In this document: positions 35,140 to 45,453 of the stretch, one piece after another
Numbering within the stretch: position 1 is the stretch's first letter
Layout of the letters: each line of letters starts with the position of its first letter
Source: Candidatus Methylobacter favarea
GTDB lineage: Bacteria > Pseudomonadota > Gammaproteobacteria > Methylococcales > Methylomonadaceae
Reading direction: 5' to 3'
NCBI RefSeq assembly: GCF_902806695.1
Contig: NZ_CADCXN010000002.1
Coordinates: 20,814 to 84,813, forward strand
Length of the DNA stretch: 64,000 nucleotides
Translations under genes and position numbers: made by a program
Notes under the pieces: generated by a model
Database searches by the model: none
Told to the model about the DNA's origin: nothing
Seen by the model: only the letters and a program-made list of their open reading frames with translations

Positions 35140-38100
35140 ATGTCAAAAGCTTTATCATCATCGGAATATCTCAAACGAAATTTTATTTCTTCTCTAGTCA
35201 TTATCTGCGCCGTCATCGGCGCCTCTTCCCTGTTGGTAATGATGTTGAGCGATTCATTCAATCACTGGGGAATAATACTGACTGAGCGGCAGGATACCGT
35301 CTTTGACACGGCCCTAATGACGATGCTGAGCACGCTGCTTTTATGGCTTTTTTCACTGCGTCCCCTGCTGCTGAAAATCGGCCGCATTCAGGCGCAGGCA
35401 GAAGAGCAGGCGCGCCTGAATTCAGATCTTCACTCGGCTTTGGATGCTCATGCCCTGGTCAGTATTGCCGATATCGAGGGTAAAATATTTTATGTCAATG
35501 ACAAATTCTGCAAAATTTCCGGCTATACGCAAAAAGAACTTATCGGCCAGGATCATCGTATCGTTAATTCCGGCTATCATGATAAGGACTATATTCGCAA
35601 CCTGTGGCGTACTCTTGCCAGAGGACACCATTGGAAAGGCGAATTTTGCAATCGCAGCAAAAACGGCGCTTTATACTGGGTAGACAGCACCATTGTGCCT
35701 TTGTGGGGAAAGGATGGCAAGCCGTGCCAATACATTTCGATACTTCGCAATATTACCGTAGCAAAAGAGCATGAAGCTAAACTGACAGCGCTCAAACTCG
35801 CGCTTGATGCCTGTAGCGAAATGATCTTTATTACCGATCCCCAAGGCTATATCCAATACGCTAATCCTGCTTTATACCTGTCAGCAGGCTGGACCGGGGA
35901 AAATTTTCCGGGGCGCCGGCCGAACCTTCTGAATAGCCCTAATGCTGATCAAAAAATTCTAGCCGAGATGCAGGAAAGGCTCGGCTGTGGTGAAGGCTGG
36001 TCGGGTCAATTACTCAACCGGCGCCGTAATAACAGCCTGTCCGCAAAGCAAGCCCCGGCCAGCGAAACCCCAGACTATTGGGCGCAAATCAACATTACCC
36101 CGATTCTGAACACAGACGGCACATTAGTCGGTTACGTCCAGATTCAGCAAGATATCACTGAGCAGATACAACGCGAAGCGGAGCTGCAAATAGTACAGGA
36201 AGACGCTACAGCTCGACTGCATATTGCCGAAGCATTGCAATTAACTCAGCCGTTAAGCCAGCGCTTTGCTCATGTGCTGGATATTTTATTCGAGCTCAAA
36301 GGCATCGACAAGCAGCATAAAGGCGGCATATTTCTGAAAGCGCCAGGCGAAGATTATCTGGACAGCTTCGTGCTGCAAGGAGAATCTGGCGAAGAGTTTA
36401 TGGCTGGAGAAAAACATATTCCCGTGGATGCCGATATATGGAATAGCGCCTTTCTTTCCGGCAAGCTTTTCATTGCCGAGCAGTGTTTTTGCAATTCCTG
36501 TCAACGCATACAAGCTCATGGACATTATATCGTGCCCATTGCCGCCGGCGAAGATATCTTCGGTATATTGTTTTTATATACCGATTCTTTTCCGTCTCAA
36601 AGCGATAACCGTATCACTCTGCTCAGGGAAATAGGAGAAAAAATGGCGCTCGCCGTGTTGCGGGAGCAAGCCAAAGCAGCGCTTGAATCGGCGCGTGATG
36701 AAGCCGTGCATGCCGCGCTTATAAAAAGCGAGTTTCTAGCCAATATGAGCCATGAAATCCGCACTCCGATGAATGGAGTTCTCGGCATACTGGATATTTT
36801 AAAAGACTCAAAGCTGTCGCCGGAACAATCTGATCTGGTGCAAATGGCGGCCAATTCAGCCGAGGCATTGCTGGATATCATCAATGATATTCTGGATTTT
36901 TCCAAACTTGAGGCGGGCAAAATTGAAATTGAGCATATTGAGTTCGAGTTGCCTGCCCTGGTAGAGGATGTCTGCTCGCTTTTGGCGGGCCGTGCGCATG
37001 CCAAGGGCCTGGAATTAAACTGCTTTCTGCCGATGAATCTGCCATTGAGGTGGCAAGGCGATCCCACGCGTATCCGCCAGGTACTCACTAACCTGATAGG
37101 TAATGCCGTTAAATTTACCGATCAGGGCGAGATATCGGTAAAGGCCAGTATGGCTGAATCGATGGAAGAAAAATCAGGGCTGCGCTTTAGTGTAAAGGAT
37201 ACCGGCATCGGCATTTCCACCGAAGTACAGGCGCGATTATTTCAGGCTTTTTCTCAAGCCGACAGTTCTACCGCCCGCCGTTTCGGAGGAACAGGCTTAG
37301 GTCTTTCTATCAGCAGGAGCTTGGTCTATCTTATGGGAGGGGAAATTGGGGTAGAAAGTGTTTTGGGATTCGGAACCAGATTCTGGTTTACCCTGCCCTT
37401 AAAGCCTTCGAATATTAATACTCCGCCTCCTCTTCTCGATATCGCCGGCAAACGCGCACTCATCGTAGATGACAACGCCACTAATCGCATTATTCTGGAG
37501 CACTATCTAAGCCACTGGGGTATCGCCGCCAAAGCAGTGGATAACGCCCCGGCCGCATTAAGCGAGCTGGAAGCCGCCGTTTCGAATAACAGGCCTTTTG
37601 ATATTTTGCTTTCGGATCTGCATATGCCCGGAATGGACGGGCTTGCGTTGATAAAAGCAATAACCGAACGACCCGCTATCGCGGCCATACCGCGTTTATT
37701 ATTAACCTCAGGAGCTTGTGGGGATAATAAAACAAGATCAGCACTGGGAATTGCCCAAAGTCTGTTAAAGCCGGTGCGTCAATCCCAACTCTTCAACGCC
37801 ATTAGCGCCGCCATACAGCCTTCCGCCCGGCAGCCGTTGCCAGCAAGTAAAACGAAGACACCGCTGCCTGACTACAGTGGTAAAAAAATCTTGGTAGTAG
37901 AAGACAACCAGGTTAACCAGAAAGTAATACTTTCCCTGCTTGCCAAATTTAATCTTAAACCCGATCTTGCTGAAAACGGACGGCTGGCGCTGGAGCAACT
38001 GAAGCGGCAAACTTATGATCTCATATTAATGGATTGCCAAATGCCGGTTATGGACGGCTATGAGGCTACCCGCCTGTTGCGGGCGCGGGAAATAGTCGAA

Positions 38101-38673
38101 GGCTGCTCTTTTCGCCTTCCGGTAGTCGCGCTTACCGCTCATGCTGTATCCGGGGAACGAGAAAAATGTCTGAGCGCGGGAATGGATGATTATCTGAGCA
38201 AACCTATTGTGCGCAATGAATTAGCCGCGGCATTATCGCGCTGGCTGGCTGAGGACGCAGCAGGCAGGCCGGACGCATCTTGCCATGCTGATGCCATACC
38301 GGAAAAACCGGCCCCGATTTTTTGGGATAAAGCCACCGCCCTCAATCGCCTGGAAGGCGATGAAGAACTTCTGGCTGAAATGATTGCGCTATTTCTGCAG
38401 GATGCTCCCTTAAGGCTGAGCGAGCTGAATGAAGCCCTGCTGCAGAATAATTATCTCGCGCTGGCCGATGCGGCTCATGCAGTCAAGGGAATGGCAGTGC
38501 ATTTTTGCGCAGCAACAGTTATTTCTCTTGCATCCGAACTCGAACAAAATGCTCGTACTCATACCAACATGGCCGGACTTCGGCTGATGACGGAACAATT
38601 GAGTGAGGCTACCCGCAATCTGATCGAGAACCTGCTGCAAAAACAAGGACAGCCTTATGAACAACGAATTTAA
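35140..38673 (+). CDS. Hybrid sensor histidine kinase (PAS-PAS-GAF-HK-REC-REC-HPt)
   Basis: The 1177-residue protein has two N-terminal membrane helices (about 18-37 and 58-76). Two PAS/PAC domains follow (about 100-210 and 220-345; F-Y-V-N-D-K-F-C-K-I-S-G-Y-T), then a GAF-like domain (about 355-510). The H-box is F-L-A-N-M-S-H-E-I-R-T-P-M-N-G, and the ATPase domain has N-L-I-G-N-A-V-K-F, D-T-G-I-G-I and G-T-G-L-G-L-S-I-S. Two receivers (L-L-S-D-L-H-M-P-G-M-D-G and L-I-L-M-D-C-Q-M-P-V-M-D-G) and a C-terminal HPt domain (A-A-H-A-V-K-G-M-A-V-H-F) complete a full phosphorelay. It overlaps the next gene by 17 bp, so that HDOD-REC-GGDEF protein is the likely phosphorelay target. Confidence 0.93.
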   Translation: MSKALSSSEYLKRNFISSLVIICAVIGASSLLVMMLSDSFNHWGIILTERQDTVFDTALMTMLSTLLLWLFSLRPLLLKIGRIQAQAEEQARLNSDLHSALDAHALVSIADIEGKIFYVNDKFCKISGYTQKELIGQDHRIVNSGYHDKDYIRNLWRTLARGHHWKGEFCNRSKNGALYWVDSTIVPLWGKDGKPCQYISILRNITVAKEHEAKLTALKLALDACSEMIFITDPQGYIQYANPALYLSAGWTGENFPGRRPNLLNSPNADQKILAEMQERLGCGEGWSGQLLNRRRNNSLSAKQAPASETPDYWAQINITPILNTDGTLVGYVQIQQDITEQIQREAELQIVQEDATARLHIAEALQLTQPLSQRFAHVLDILFELKGIDKQHKGGIFLKAPGEDYLDSFVLQGESGEEFMAGEKHIPVDADIWNSAFLSGKLFIAEQCFCNSCQRIQAHGHYIVPIAAGEDIFGILFLYTDSFPSQSDNRITLLREIGEKMALAVLREQAKAALESARDEAVHAALIKSEFLANMSHEIRTPMNGVLGILDILKDSKLSPEQSDLVQMAANSAEALLDIINDILDFSKLEAGKIEIEHIEFELPALVEDVCSLLAGRAHAKGLELNCFLPMNLPLRWQGDPTRIRQVLTNLIGNAVKFTDQGEISVKASMAESMEEKSGLRFSVKDTGIGISTEVQARLFQAFSQADSSTARRFGGTGLGLSISRSLVYLMGGEIGVESVLGFGTRFWFTLPLKPSNINTPPPLLDIAGKRALIVDDNATNRIILEHYLSHWGIAAKAVDNAPAALSELEAAVSNNRPFDILLSDLHMPGMDGLALIKAITERPAIAAIPRLLLTSGACGDNKTRSALGIAQSLLKPVRQSQLFNAISAAIQPSARQPLPASKTKTPLPDYSGKKILVVEDNQVNQKVILSLLAKFNLKPDLAENGRLALEQLKRQTYDLILMDCQMPVMDGYEATRLLRAREIVEGCSFRLPVVALTAHAVSGEREKCLSAGMDDYLSKPIVRNELAAALSRWLAEDAAGRPDASCHADAIPEKPAPIFWDKATALNRLEGDEELLAEMIALFLQDAPLRLSELNEALLQNNYLALADAAHAVKGMAVHFCAATVISLASELEQNARTHTNMAGLRLMTEQLSEATRNLIENLLQKQGQPYEQRI

Positions 38674-40513
38674 TTTCCATGAACTGAAAGCCGCCGATCG
38701 CCTGCCCTCCCCTTCCGGAACCGCACTGGCTATCATGCAACTCGTGCAACGCGAAAATTCGACTGCCCAGCAGGTGGCGCATTTAGTCCAGAGCGATCCG
38801 GCCTTGAGCGGCCGAGTCTTGCGTTTTGTCAATTCCGCCGCGTTCGGGGTAGGAAGATCTATCGCCAGCGTTCAGGAAGCCGTATTAATGATGGGTATGC
38901 AGGCAGTCCGTAACTTTGCGCTAAGCCTTTCCCTAATCGGTATCCAGCATAATAGCCGTTGTCAGGGATTCGATTACGCCCTCTACTGGTCAGACTCCCT
39001 GCTGCTGGCCGTAGCTATTGCCAGCATTACCGCTCGCGAGCGCACTGTTGCCCCCGAAGAAGCGTTTACCTTGGGACTGCTCGCAGACATCGGTCGTCTT
39101 GCTTTGGCGACTGCATGGCCGGAAACTTATGGCGAATGTTGTAATCCCGCACAGGCCGATAGAATTCTCGCCATGGAGCAGGAGCGTTTTGCAATTGATC
39201 ATGAAACCTTGAGCCTGATGCTGCTAGCCGACTGGGGATTGCCGGGGATATTTCTGGATGCGCTGAAACATAGTCTGGACTCGGAAATAAGAGAGCTGTC
39301 AAGAGCGGCCCGTTTTGCCAGACAATTGGCTTTCGCCCGGCACATAGTTCATTATTGTTTAGCCAATGAGGCTAATCAAGCAGTCCTGTGGCCCACTTTA
39401 GAAACGGAAGCAAGTCAGCATGCCCTGGACAAGACAGCTTTGTTAAAGCTCACTGATGAGATAATCATGAATTGGCACGATTGGGGAAAACTGATTGGAC
39501 TGAAAACGGCTATTCGTCATGACTTGCCGGAAAAACCCATAGCCACGAAAGAGACTTTACCAGGCCTGAACTTGTTGCTCGTGGATGACGACGCCATGAT
39601 GCTTGCCCGCCTTTCCAAACAACTTGCAGCGGCGGGGCATAGTGTTCAAGTTTGCAGGAACGGCGAGCTGGCGCTGAAATATGTAATTGAGCATAATCCC
39701 CATCTTGTGATCACAGATTGGCGCATGAAGCCCACAGATGGAATTCAGCTCTGCAAAATCCTGCGCGCTTCAAACTTTGGAAAAAATATTTATTTTATCA
39801 TGCTTACCGCTACTGAAAGTGAGGATGCCTTAGTGGAAGCTTTCGATGCCGGAATTGACGATTATGTGACCAAGCCTGTCAGTCTGCGGGTGCTTTTGGC
39901 CCGCGTCCAGGCCGGGCAGCGTATTATTATGCTGCAGCAGGAGCTTGAAAAGGAGCGCCGAAACATTGAACGCTATTCGGCTGAATTGTCGGTAGCTAAC
40001 CGGCGCCTTGAACATATGGCAAATACGGATCTGCTTACGGATTTACCCAACCGCCGCCATGCCATGAGCCGATTGCAGGAAGAGTGGACAATGGCGCAAA
40101 AGTTCCAACGCCCCTTGAGCATTTTAATGCTGGATCTGGACTATTTCAAATCGGTAAACGATACGCTGGGCCATAACATCGGGGACAAGGTATTGGCGCA
40201 TACAGCCAATATCATACGCGAAACTTTGCGCGTCAACGACCTTCCGTGCAGGCTGGGGGGCGAAGAATTTCTGGTGATTGCTCCCAATACTGATACTGCC
40301 GCCGCCCTGCAATTAGCCGAGCGTATTCGCCGCGGCATTGAAAAAAACCAGCTAGTAAAAATTGCATTTACCCGCCCTGTTACCATCAGTATCGGCGTAG
40401 CTACTTCCACAGCAGCCAAACCGGATTGGGAAGATCTGATAAATCTTGCAGATCAGGCTTTGTATCGGGTAAAGCGAGGCAATCGTAACGGTGTTCAGCT
40501 CGCCCAACAGTAA
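38657..40513 (+). CDS. HDOD-receiver-GGDEF protein (diguanylate cyclase)
   Basis: The 618-residue protein joins an N-terminal HDOD domain (about 10-210; L-P-S-P-S-G-T-A, then V-L-R-F-V-N-S-A-A-F), a receiver (about 300-420; L-L-V-D-D-D-A-M-M-L, phosphoacceptor in L-V-I-T-D-W-R-M-K-P), a short coiled coil and a GGDEF domain (about 450-615). The active site is intact as G-G-E-E-F in R-L-G-G-E-E-F-L-V-I, with D-L-D-Y-F-K-S-V-N-D-T-L-G-H before it. It should make cyclic di-GMP under control of its receiver. The start lies within the last codons of the hybrid kinase, pointing to tight coupling. Confidence 0.92.
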   Translation: MNNEFNFHELKAADRLPSPSGTALAIMQLVQRENSTAQQVAHLVQSDPALSGRVLRFVNSAAFGVGRSIASVQEAVLMMGMQAVRNFALSLSLIGIQHNSRCQGFDYALYWSDSLLLAVAIASITARERTVAPEEAFTLGLLADIGRLALATAWPETYGECCNPAQADRILAMEQERFAIDHETLSLMLLADWGLPGIFLDALKHSLDSEIRELSRAARFARQLAFARHIVHYCLANEANQAVLWPTLETEASQHALDKTALLKLTDEIIMNWHDWGKLIGLKTAIRHDLPEKPIATKETLPGLNLLLVDDDAMMLARLSKQLAAAGHSVQVCRNGELALKYVIEHNPHLVITDWRMKPTDGIQLCKILRASNFGKNIYFIMLTATESEDALVEAFDAGIDDYVTKPVSLRVLLARVQAGQRIIMLQQELEKERRNIERYSAELSVANRRLEHMANTDLLTDLPNRRHAMSRLQEEWTMAQKFQRPLSILMLDLDYFKSVNDTLGHNIGDKVLAHTANIIRETLRVNDLPCRLGGEEFLVIAPNTDTAAALQLAERIRRGIEKNQLVKIAFTRPVTISIGVATSTAAKPDWEDLINLADQALYRVKRGNRNGVQLAQQ

Positions 40514-40693
40514 CTTTTTTAATATTTTTGTTTCTAGAGCTTTTACTGGATAATCTCTCTTACTTTATCCCCTTATCTTCACCTTCAAATAAAGTTTACG
40601 AGAAAATTGAGGAAAAATATAAAAGGTAAAATCCGTTATTTTATTCGGCAGAGTTGAAGTTAAAGCTTTCAAAAAAGCATTTTCCTCTGATAA

Positions 40694-41845
40694 TCACTTG
40701 TATCCGGTCAATTCAACATAGCCCTGACCTGAAATTGATTTGCCGTTTTTTATACCTTTGACGCTGACAGCCCCTTCCCAATAACGATAGCTGACATTGA
40801 GTTCCTGATCGTTGATTAAGGGAATAACATCCACTTCAAGATTCTGGCCGGGTATGGATAAATGCCATTTAGAGGGATAAATACTATGTGAATGAGGGCT
40901 CTTCCAGGTATCCAGGACTTTAATTTTTACATCCTGCTTCCTGAGGGTTATTTTCGAGCTGTCTGCCAAAATAACAGAACCGGAACTGTTGCTGTCTTGC
41001 TGCCCGTCTTTGCGCCTTAATCGATAGAACATTAATTCACTGTTATCAGCAAACTGGAGCGCGAACCAGTCCCATCCGGCCTGTTCATCCGACAAGGAAC
41101 TTGTGCTCCATTCCCTGTCCATCCAGCTATCGCCCATAACGGAAAATTTATTGTCCCCAATATTGATGCTTCCCTCCGTCGTTAATCGCGGATAGGAATA
41201 ATAATAAGAGGCATTGCCGGGTTTTTCACTTTTCCGGCTCAATCCCTGTTCTCCTTGTAAAACCAGGTCCTTTCGCGCCTTAAGTATTAAATCAATAGCA
41301 AATTCAGGTCCTTTGGCCTGCAGCCGTAACGGAAAGTCTGAATTGTCCAGGGATGATGCCGACCAGTCATGCAGCCAAACCTGATATTTTTTATTTGATG
41401 TTCCCGCCAGATTATTACCCGTACGGCTAAATCGTTCATCAGTATAAAAATGGTTCTCCTCTACATCCGTCACGGTAAAGTGCGCCATATACAGTTGATT
41501 GTTGCGCCAGACAGATTTTGAGGGTGGAGTATCGGCCTTCAAAGCGAAGCGAAAAAAAGTCAGCTCATAACCAAACTTTCGGCCATAGGGATTTTTCAGA
41601 TTACCTGTGAAATACCACCATTCGGTCCGGTATCGATTGTGCGCGCCGTGATCGGCTGGAAACGAGAATTTTCGAGGCTTTAACGCATGGGCAAAATTTT
41701 CCTCCTCATCCCGAGACAATATCTGGCCAAAAGAGCCATCCTCGGCAGGAGGAGTAAGCATTGAAAATGTGAAAGTCTGCCGCCAGAAAATTATCAGAAA
41801 GGCAAGCAACACTATCGCCAGAACAATAAACTTCCTCTCTCTCAT
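40694..41845 (-). CDS. CrtC/AttH-like lipocalin-fold protein
   Basis: The 383-residue protein has an N-terminal signal-anchor helix (about residues 8-24; V-L-A-I-V-L-L-A-F-L-I-I-F-W) and a predicted extracytoplasmic domain of the CrtC/AttH family: R-T-E-W-W-Y-F-T-G-N-L-K near 75, F-G-Y-E-L-T-F-F-R-F near 95, S-Y-Y-Y-S-Y-P-R-L-T-T-E-G and W-M-D-R-E-W-S-T-S. CrtC is a carotenoid 1,2-hydratase, but no carotenoid gene is near. The partners are an FtsX-type permease (ATGA overlap) and an ABC ATPase, the arrangement also seen for AttH-type proteins. A lipid-handling role at the envelope is the better guess. Confidence 0.85.
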   Translation of the reverse strand: MRERKFIVLAIVLLAFLIIFWRQTFTFSMLTPPAEDGSFGQILSRDEEENFAHALKPRKFSFPADHGAHNRYRTEWWYFTGNLKNPYGRKFGYELTFFRFALKADTPPSKSVWRNNQLYMAHFTVTDVEENHFYTDERFSRTGNNLAGTSNKKYQVWLHDWSASSLDNSDFPLRLQAKGPEFAIDLILKARKDLVLQGEQGLSRKSEKPGNASYYYSYPRLTTEGSINIGDNKFSVMGDSWMDREWSTSSLSDEQAGWDWFALQFADNSELMFYRLRRKDGQQDSNSSGSVILADSSKITLRKQDVKIKVLDTWKSPHSHSIYPSKWHLSIPGQNLEVDVIPLINDQELNVSYRYWEGAVSVKGIKNGKSISGQGYVELTGYK

Positions 41846-44391
41846 TCTATGCGCAAGGCCTCGGCTGGCTTGATTCGAGCCATTTTCAGGGCTGGAAAAA
41901 TTCCGGCAAGAACTGCTGCGATGAAGGCCAAAGCCAGGCCTTGATACACTACCATGGGATCAAAATGGAACGCCATGGTCCAGCCGAATGAGCGTTCATA
42001 CACCACAAAAATCAATACATAAGCTACGACATAACCGACAGGAATGGCAAATAGCCCGGCAATCAGCCCCATCAAGCCGGTTTCACCGATGACCAAAAAT
42101 GTTAATTGCCTTCGTGTCAGACCTATAGCGCGTAAAATCCCCAACTGCCGGGTTCGCTCAAACTGCAAAGCCATCAAGGTACTCAAAACGCCGACAAAAG
42201 CGACCGCTGCCGACAGCCAGCGTAATGTTTCAGTAACAGTAAAAGTCTGCTCAAATACTTCCATGGAGGCTTTATAAATATCCTTATCAGATTTTACCGA
42301 TTGTTGCCCGGTCAGTAATTTATACAGCTGATTTTCAAGCTGTTTTAGATCTGTATGCTTCCTGGCATATACGCCGATGCCGGAATATCCTAAATCAGGC
42401 CAATACCGTTGGTAATTTTGCCGGCTCATGCTCAAATGCCCTTGATCCCCGCTATAATCTGCATAAACGGCTATAACTTCAAAAGGTTGTTTGCCTTTGT
42501 CAGTCTGCAACAGAATTTCTTGACCTATCCTGATAGCATGATAATACGCATAAGGCTCAGTTACCATGACTGTCTGCTGCTGCTCAAATCTGTCCCAAAG
42601 GTCGTCATTAACCTTATCCTTGAATATGAAGCCTTTGCGGGACTGCGGATTCAGTTCGAATACAGACACTTTGGTAAATTCATCATTAGCGATAAGTTTA
42701 GTGTGCAATGCGCTACTGAGCATTTGCACATCAGGCAGGTCAGCCAGCCTTTTCTTTAGTTGATGTTCCTCAATAGCCCTCCCGCCTATTATCTTCTCGC
42801 CCGGCAGAGTCACATAAAGATCTGCTGCCAAACTGGCTTGCACCCATTCTGTCACCGTCTGGCGCAAACTGCCTATCATTAATTCCATGCCGATCGTTGC
42901 CGAAACGGCAATCATCAATGCGGCCACGGCAATGCCTGTTCGGCTGATCTCGGACGAAATCGTACGTACAGGCAAGCGTCCGGCAATGCCGAGGAAACGC
43001 CCGAAAAGTTTATCCGTCATCTGGACGAGCCCCAAAGTAAAAGCCGGTGTCAACAAGGCAAATCCAAACACTATAATGAAAATGCCGGCCAACCCCCAGC
43101 TAACGCTTTGAGCTGAAGAAAGCGCCAAAGCCAGCCCGCCGGCTATTAATATGAAACCTGTTAGCTTCGCCCCGCTGACTAGCTGGCGAGTACTTGATTC
43201 CAGCCCGGATCTGATTAATACTGTAGCAGGCGGAAATCGGGTTGCTTCCCAGGCTGGAGGCAAGACAGCCACGAGTGTAGCGGCAATTCCCAGAAAAACG
43301 CCTTTGCCTATTTGCGCCGGCCTAATTATTAACGAGGTGGCATCGACGCGGAAATAAATCGCGTTAATGGTTTCCGAGACCATATACAACAAGCTTTGCC
43401 CCAATGCGATACCCAGCGCAATGCCAATCAGCGTGCCGATAATCGCCAATAAAAAAGCTTCGCCTATAATCAATTTAAAAATCTGCCGACGAGTAATTCC
43501 GATAGACCGCAAACAGCCAATTAATCGCCGCCGCTGCATAACAAGAAAAGTCATGGTGTTATAAATCAAAAACATGCCTACCAGTAAGGAAAGCAATCCC
43601 AATGCCTTTAAATTGATTGAAAATGCCCGGGTCATTTCTCTCATGGATTGTGATTGACTATCGACGGAAACAAACAATGCAGAGCCTGGCAATAACTTGA
43701 GTATTTTTGTCAGGGTTTCCGGCTCGTAGTTATCCATTAAAACTTCAATTGAGCTGAGCCGGCCAAACAGCCCCAACACTTCCTGAGCTGTGGCAATATC
43801 GGTAATTATCAGCTTGGCCAAAACCTGTTCTGAAATAGCATTGTTGGCCTGCAAAAAGCCAATGATTTTTAAGTCCTGCTTCCCGCTATCGCTAACAATT
43901 GTAAACTCATCATTGATTTTCAAGTGCAGACTGCGGGCTGTTTTATCGCTTATAAGAACAGTATTTGGCTCGACAACCAAACGCGCCAGGAGAGCCGCTC
44001 TTTGATTCTTGCTTTGCTCTTGTTGCCAGACCGGTTTAAATGATTTTTCAATAAACGGATCGATGCCAATTAACTTAAAACTATTATTAGTCTGCTTCGC
44101 CAACTGAACATAACCACTTACCACGGGCGATAATTTTTTTATGCCCTGCCCCACTCTAAGTTGCGTATACAGTTTTTCATCAAGCCCCCCCTCGCTGGCT
44201 ATAATTCTATGGGTCGCAGTTCCGGAAAATGCCTTGCCCGCCTGATCAAAGGCTGTTAGAGAACTTTCCATTGCCAGATCAATAGAAATGACTACGGCAA
44301 CGCCTAGCGCAATCCCCACTATAGCCAATGCCAGTTGCCAAGGGTGCTGCAATAAAAAATTAAGACTGGATTTATTAAGTATGGTGCTCAT
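41842..44391 (-). CDS. FtsX-like ABC transporter permease
   Basis: The 849-residue protein has one membrane helix near residue 20, a large extracytoplasmic MacB-type core domain, three helices (about 260-400), further helices (about 410-500), a second periplasmic domain and three C-terminal helices (about 720-840). Two FtsX repeats are visible, each with the R-x-I-G-I/L-T-R-R-Q motif (L-R-S-I-G-I-T-R-R-Q-I and L-R-A-I-G-L-T-R-R-Q-L) that couples to the ATPase. Such permeases move lipids or drive periplasmic mechanics rather than transporting small solutes across the membrane. It lies between its ATPase gene (92 bp upstream) and the CrtC-like gene (overlap). Confidence 0.9.
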   Translation of the reverse strand: MSTILNKSSLNFLLQHPWQLALAIVGIALGVAVVISIDLAMESSLTAFDQAGKAFSGTATHRIIASEGGLDEKLYTQLRVGQGIKKLSPVVSGYVQLAKQTNNSFKLIGIDPFIEKSFKPVWQQEQSKNQRAALLARLVVEPNTVLISDKTARSLHLKINDEFTIVSDSGKQDLKIIGFLQANNAISEQVLAKLIITDIATAQEVLGLFGRLSSIEVLMDNYEPETLTKILKLLPGSALFVSVDSQSQSMREMTRAFSINLKALGLLSLLVGMFLIYNTMTFLVMQRRRLIGCLRSIGITRRQIFKLIIGEAFLLAIIGTLIGIALGIALGQSLLYMVSETINAIYFRVDATSLIIRPAQIGKGVFLGIAATLVAVLPPAWEATRFPPATVLIRSGLESSTRQLVSGAKLTGFILIAGGLALALSSAQSVSWGLAGIFIIVFGFALLTPAFTLGLVQMTDKLFGRFLGIAGRLPVRTISSEISRTGIAVAALMIAVSATIGMELMIGSLRQTVTEWVQASLAADLYVTLPGEKIIGGRAIEEHQLKKRLADLPDVQMLSSALHTKLIANDEFTKVSVFELNPQSRKGFIFKDKVNDDLWDRFEQQQTVMVTEPYAYYHAIRIGQEILLQTDKGKQPFEVIAVYADYSGDQGHLSMSRQNYQRYWPDLGYSGIGVYARKHTDLKQLENQLYKLLTGQQSVKSDKDIYKASMEVFEQTFTVTETLRWLSAAVAFVGVLSTLMALQFERTRQLGILRAIGLTRRQLTFLVIGETGLMGLIAGLFAIPVGYVVAYVLIFVVYERSFGWTMAFHFDPMVVYQGLALAFIAAVLAGIFPALKMARIKPAEALRIE

Positions 44392-44483
44392 AACTGACGT
44401 AGTTATTTACGCTACTCCAAGGCTTGGGCAGTGGATAAAAAGGCTTATTTTCGACGGTAACAGCTTTTTGTCATCAATTCTGC

Positions 44484-45167
44484 TTAACTGATTACTAGGC
44501 TTTTATTTTTGATAGAAAAAACTCGATCCGCTTTACCGATGACTTCCTGGCTATGAGTTACCATAATCATAGTTTTGCCTGCTTTTCTGACTAATATATC
44601 CAGTAATTCCAGTACTTGCTGGCCGGTATCCAGATCCAGATTACCGGTGGGTTCATCCGCCAGAATCACATCCGGATCATGAATCAGAGCTCGAGCTATC
44701 GCAACCCGTTGCTGTTCACCGCCTGATAATCTGTCAGGATAACTGTCAAGCCGATCAGCAAGGTTTAGTTTAGCAAGTAATTCAGTGACATTATCCCTCT
44801 CCTTTTGGGTAATGCGCCTGATCAGTTCCAGGGGAAGCAGAAGATTTTCCGCAACGGTCAAGGTAGGAATCAAATTATAGGACTGGAAGACAAAACCAAT
44901 ATGATGACGACGAAACAAAGTGCGGTCGTGTTCGGAAAGGCCGGTAATATTAGTATTGTTTATAATGATTTTGCCCTTGTCAGGGCAATCAATTCCACTG
45001 ATAAGGTTTAAAAATGTCGATTTACCGGAACCGCTACGGCCAAGCAAAACAATAAACTCACCCCTGTTTACGCTCAGATTTAATTCTTTAAAAATGTCGT
45101 GCCGCAGCCCCGACTCGTGATAGCTTTTACTGAGCTCAGTAATTATTATAGCTGCTTCTGCTTGCAT
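44484..45167 (-). CDS. ABC transporter ATP-binding protein (LolD/MacB-type)
   Basis: The 227-residue ATPase has Walker [13 protein letters not shown]-loop [11 protein letters not shown], signature [11 protein letters not shown] and Walker [13 protein letters not shown], all typical of the LolD/MacB/FtsE group that drives FtsX-like permeases. It is the first gene of the ATPase-permease-CrtC-like operon. The start at ATG 45167 has no strong ribosome binding site. Confidence 0.93.
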   Translation of the reverse strand: MQAEAAIIITELSKSYHESGLRHDIFKELNLSVNRGEFIVLLGRSGSGKSTFLNLISGIDCPDKGKIIINNTNITGLSEHDRTLFRRHHIGFVFQSYNLIPTLTVAENLLLPLELIRRITQKERDNVTELLAKLNLADRLDSYPDRLSGGEQQRVAIARALIHDPDVILADEPTGNLDLDTGQQVLELLDILVRKAGKTMIMVTHSQEVIGKADRVFSIKNKSLVIS

Positions 45168-45453
45168 ATCGCTTTAAGGTAATACAATTTTTAAAGCATA
45201 ACAGATTCCTGTTGGTTAGGCAGCGAATGATTGCGTTCACTTTACTTTGACTTATTATTCCTGATCAAAGAAACTTCTGATTTTTATACCGAAGTGCTTT
45301 TTTATTACATCGATAAGACAAGGCCATAAATGCTATTTTCGACAAGACCCCTCTCAACGCGCAAATTTGACGGATAGTTAATAACTAAAGATTCAATTAA
45401 AAGAAATTTTTAATTGTTTGTTTCTTTACCGCAATTTTATCAAATCACCTCGC

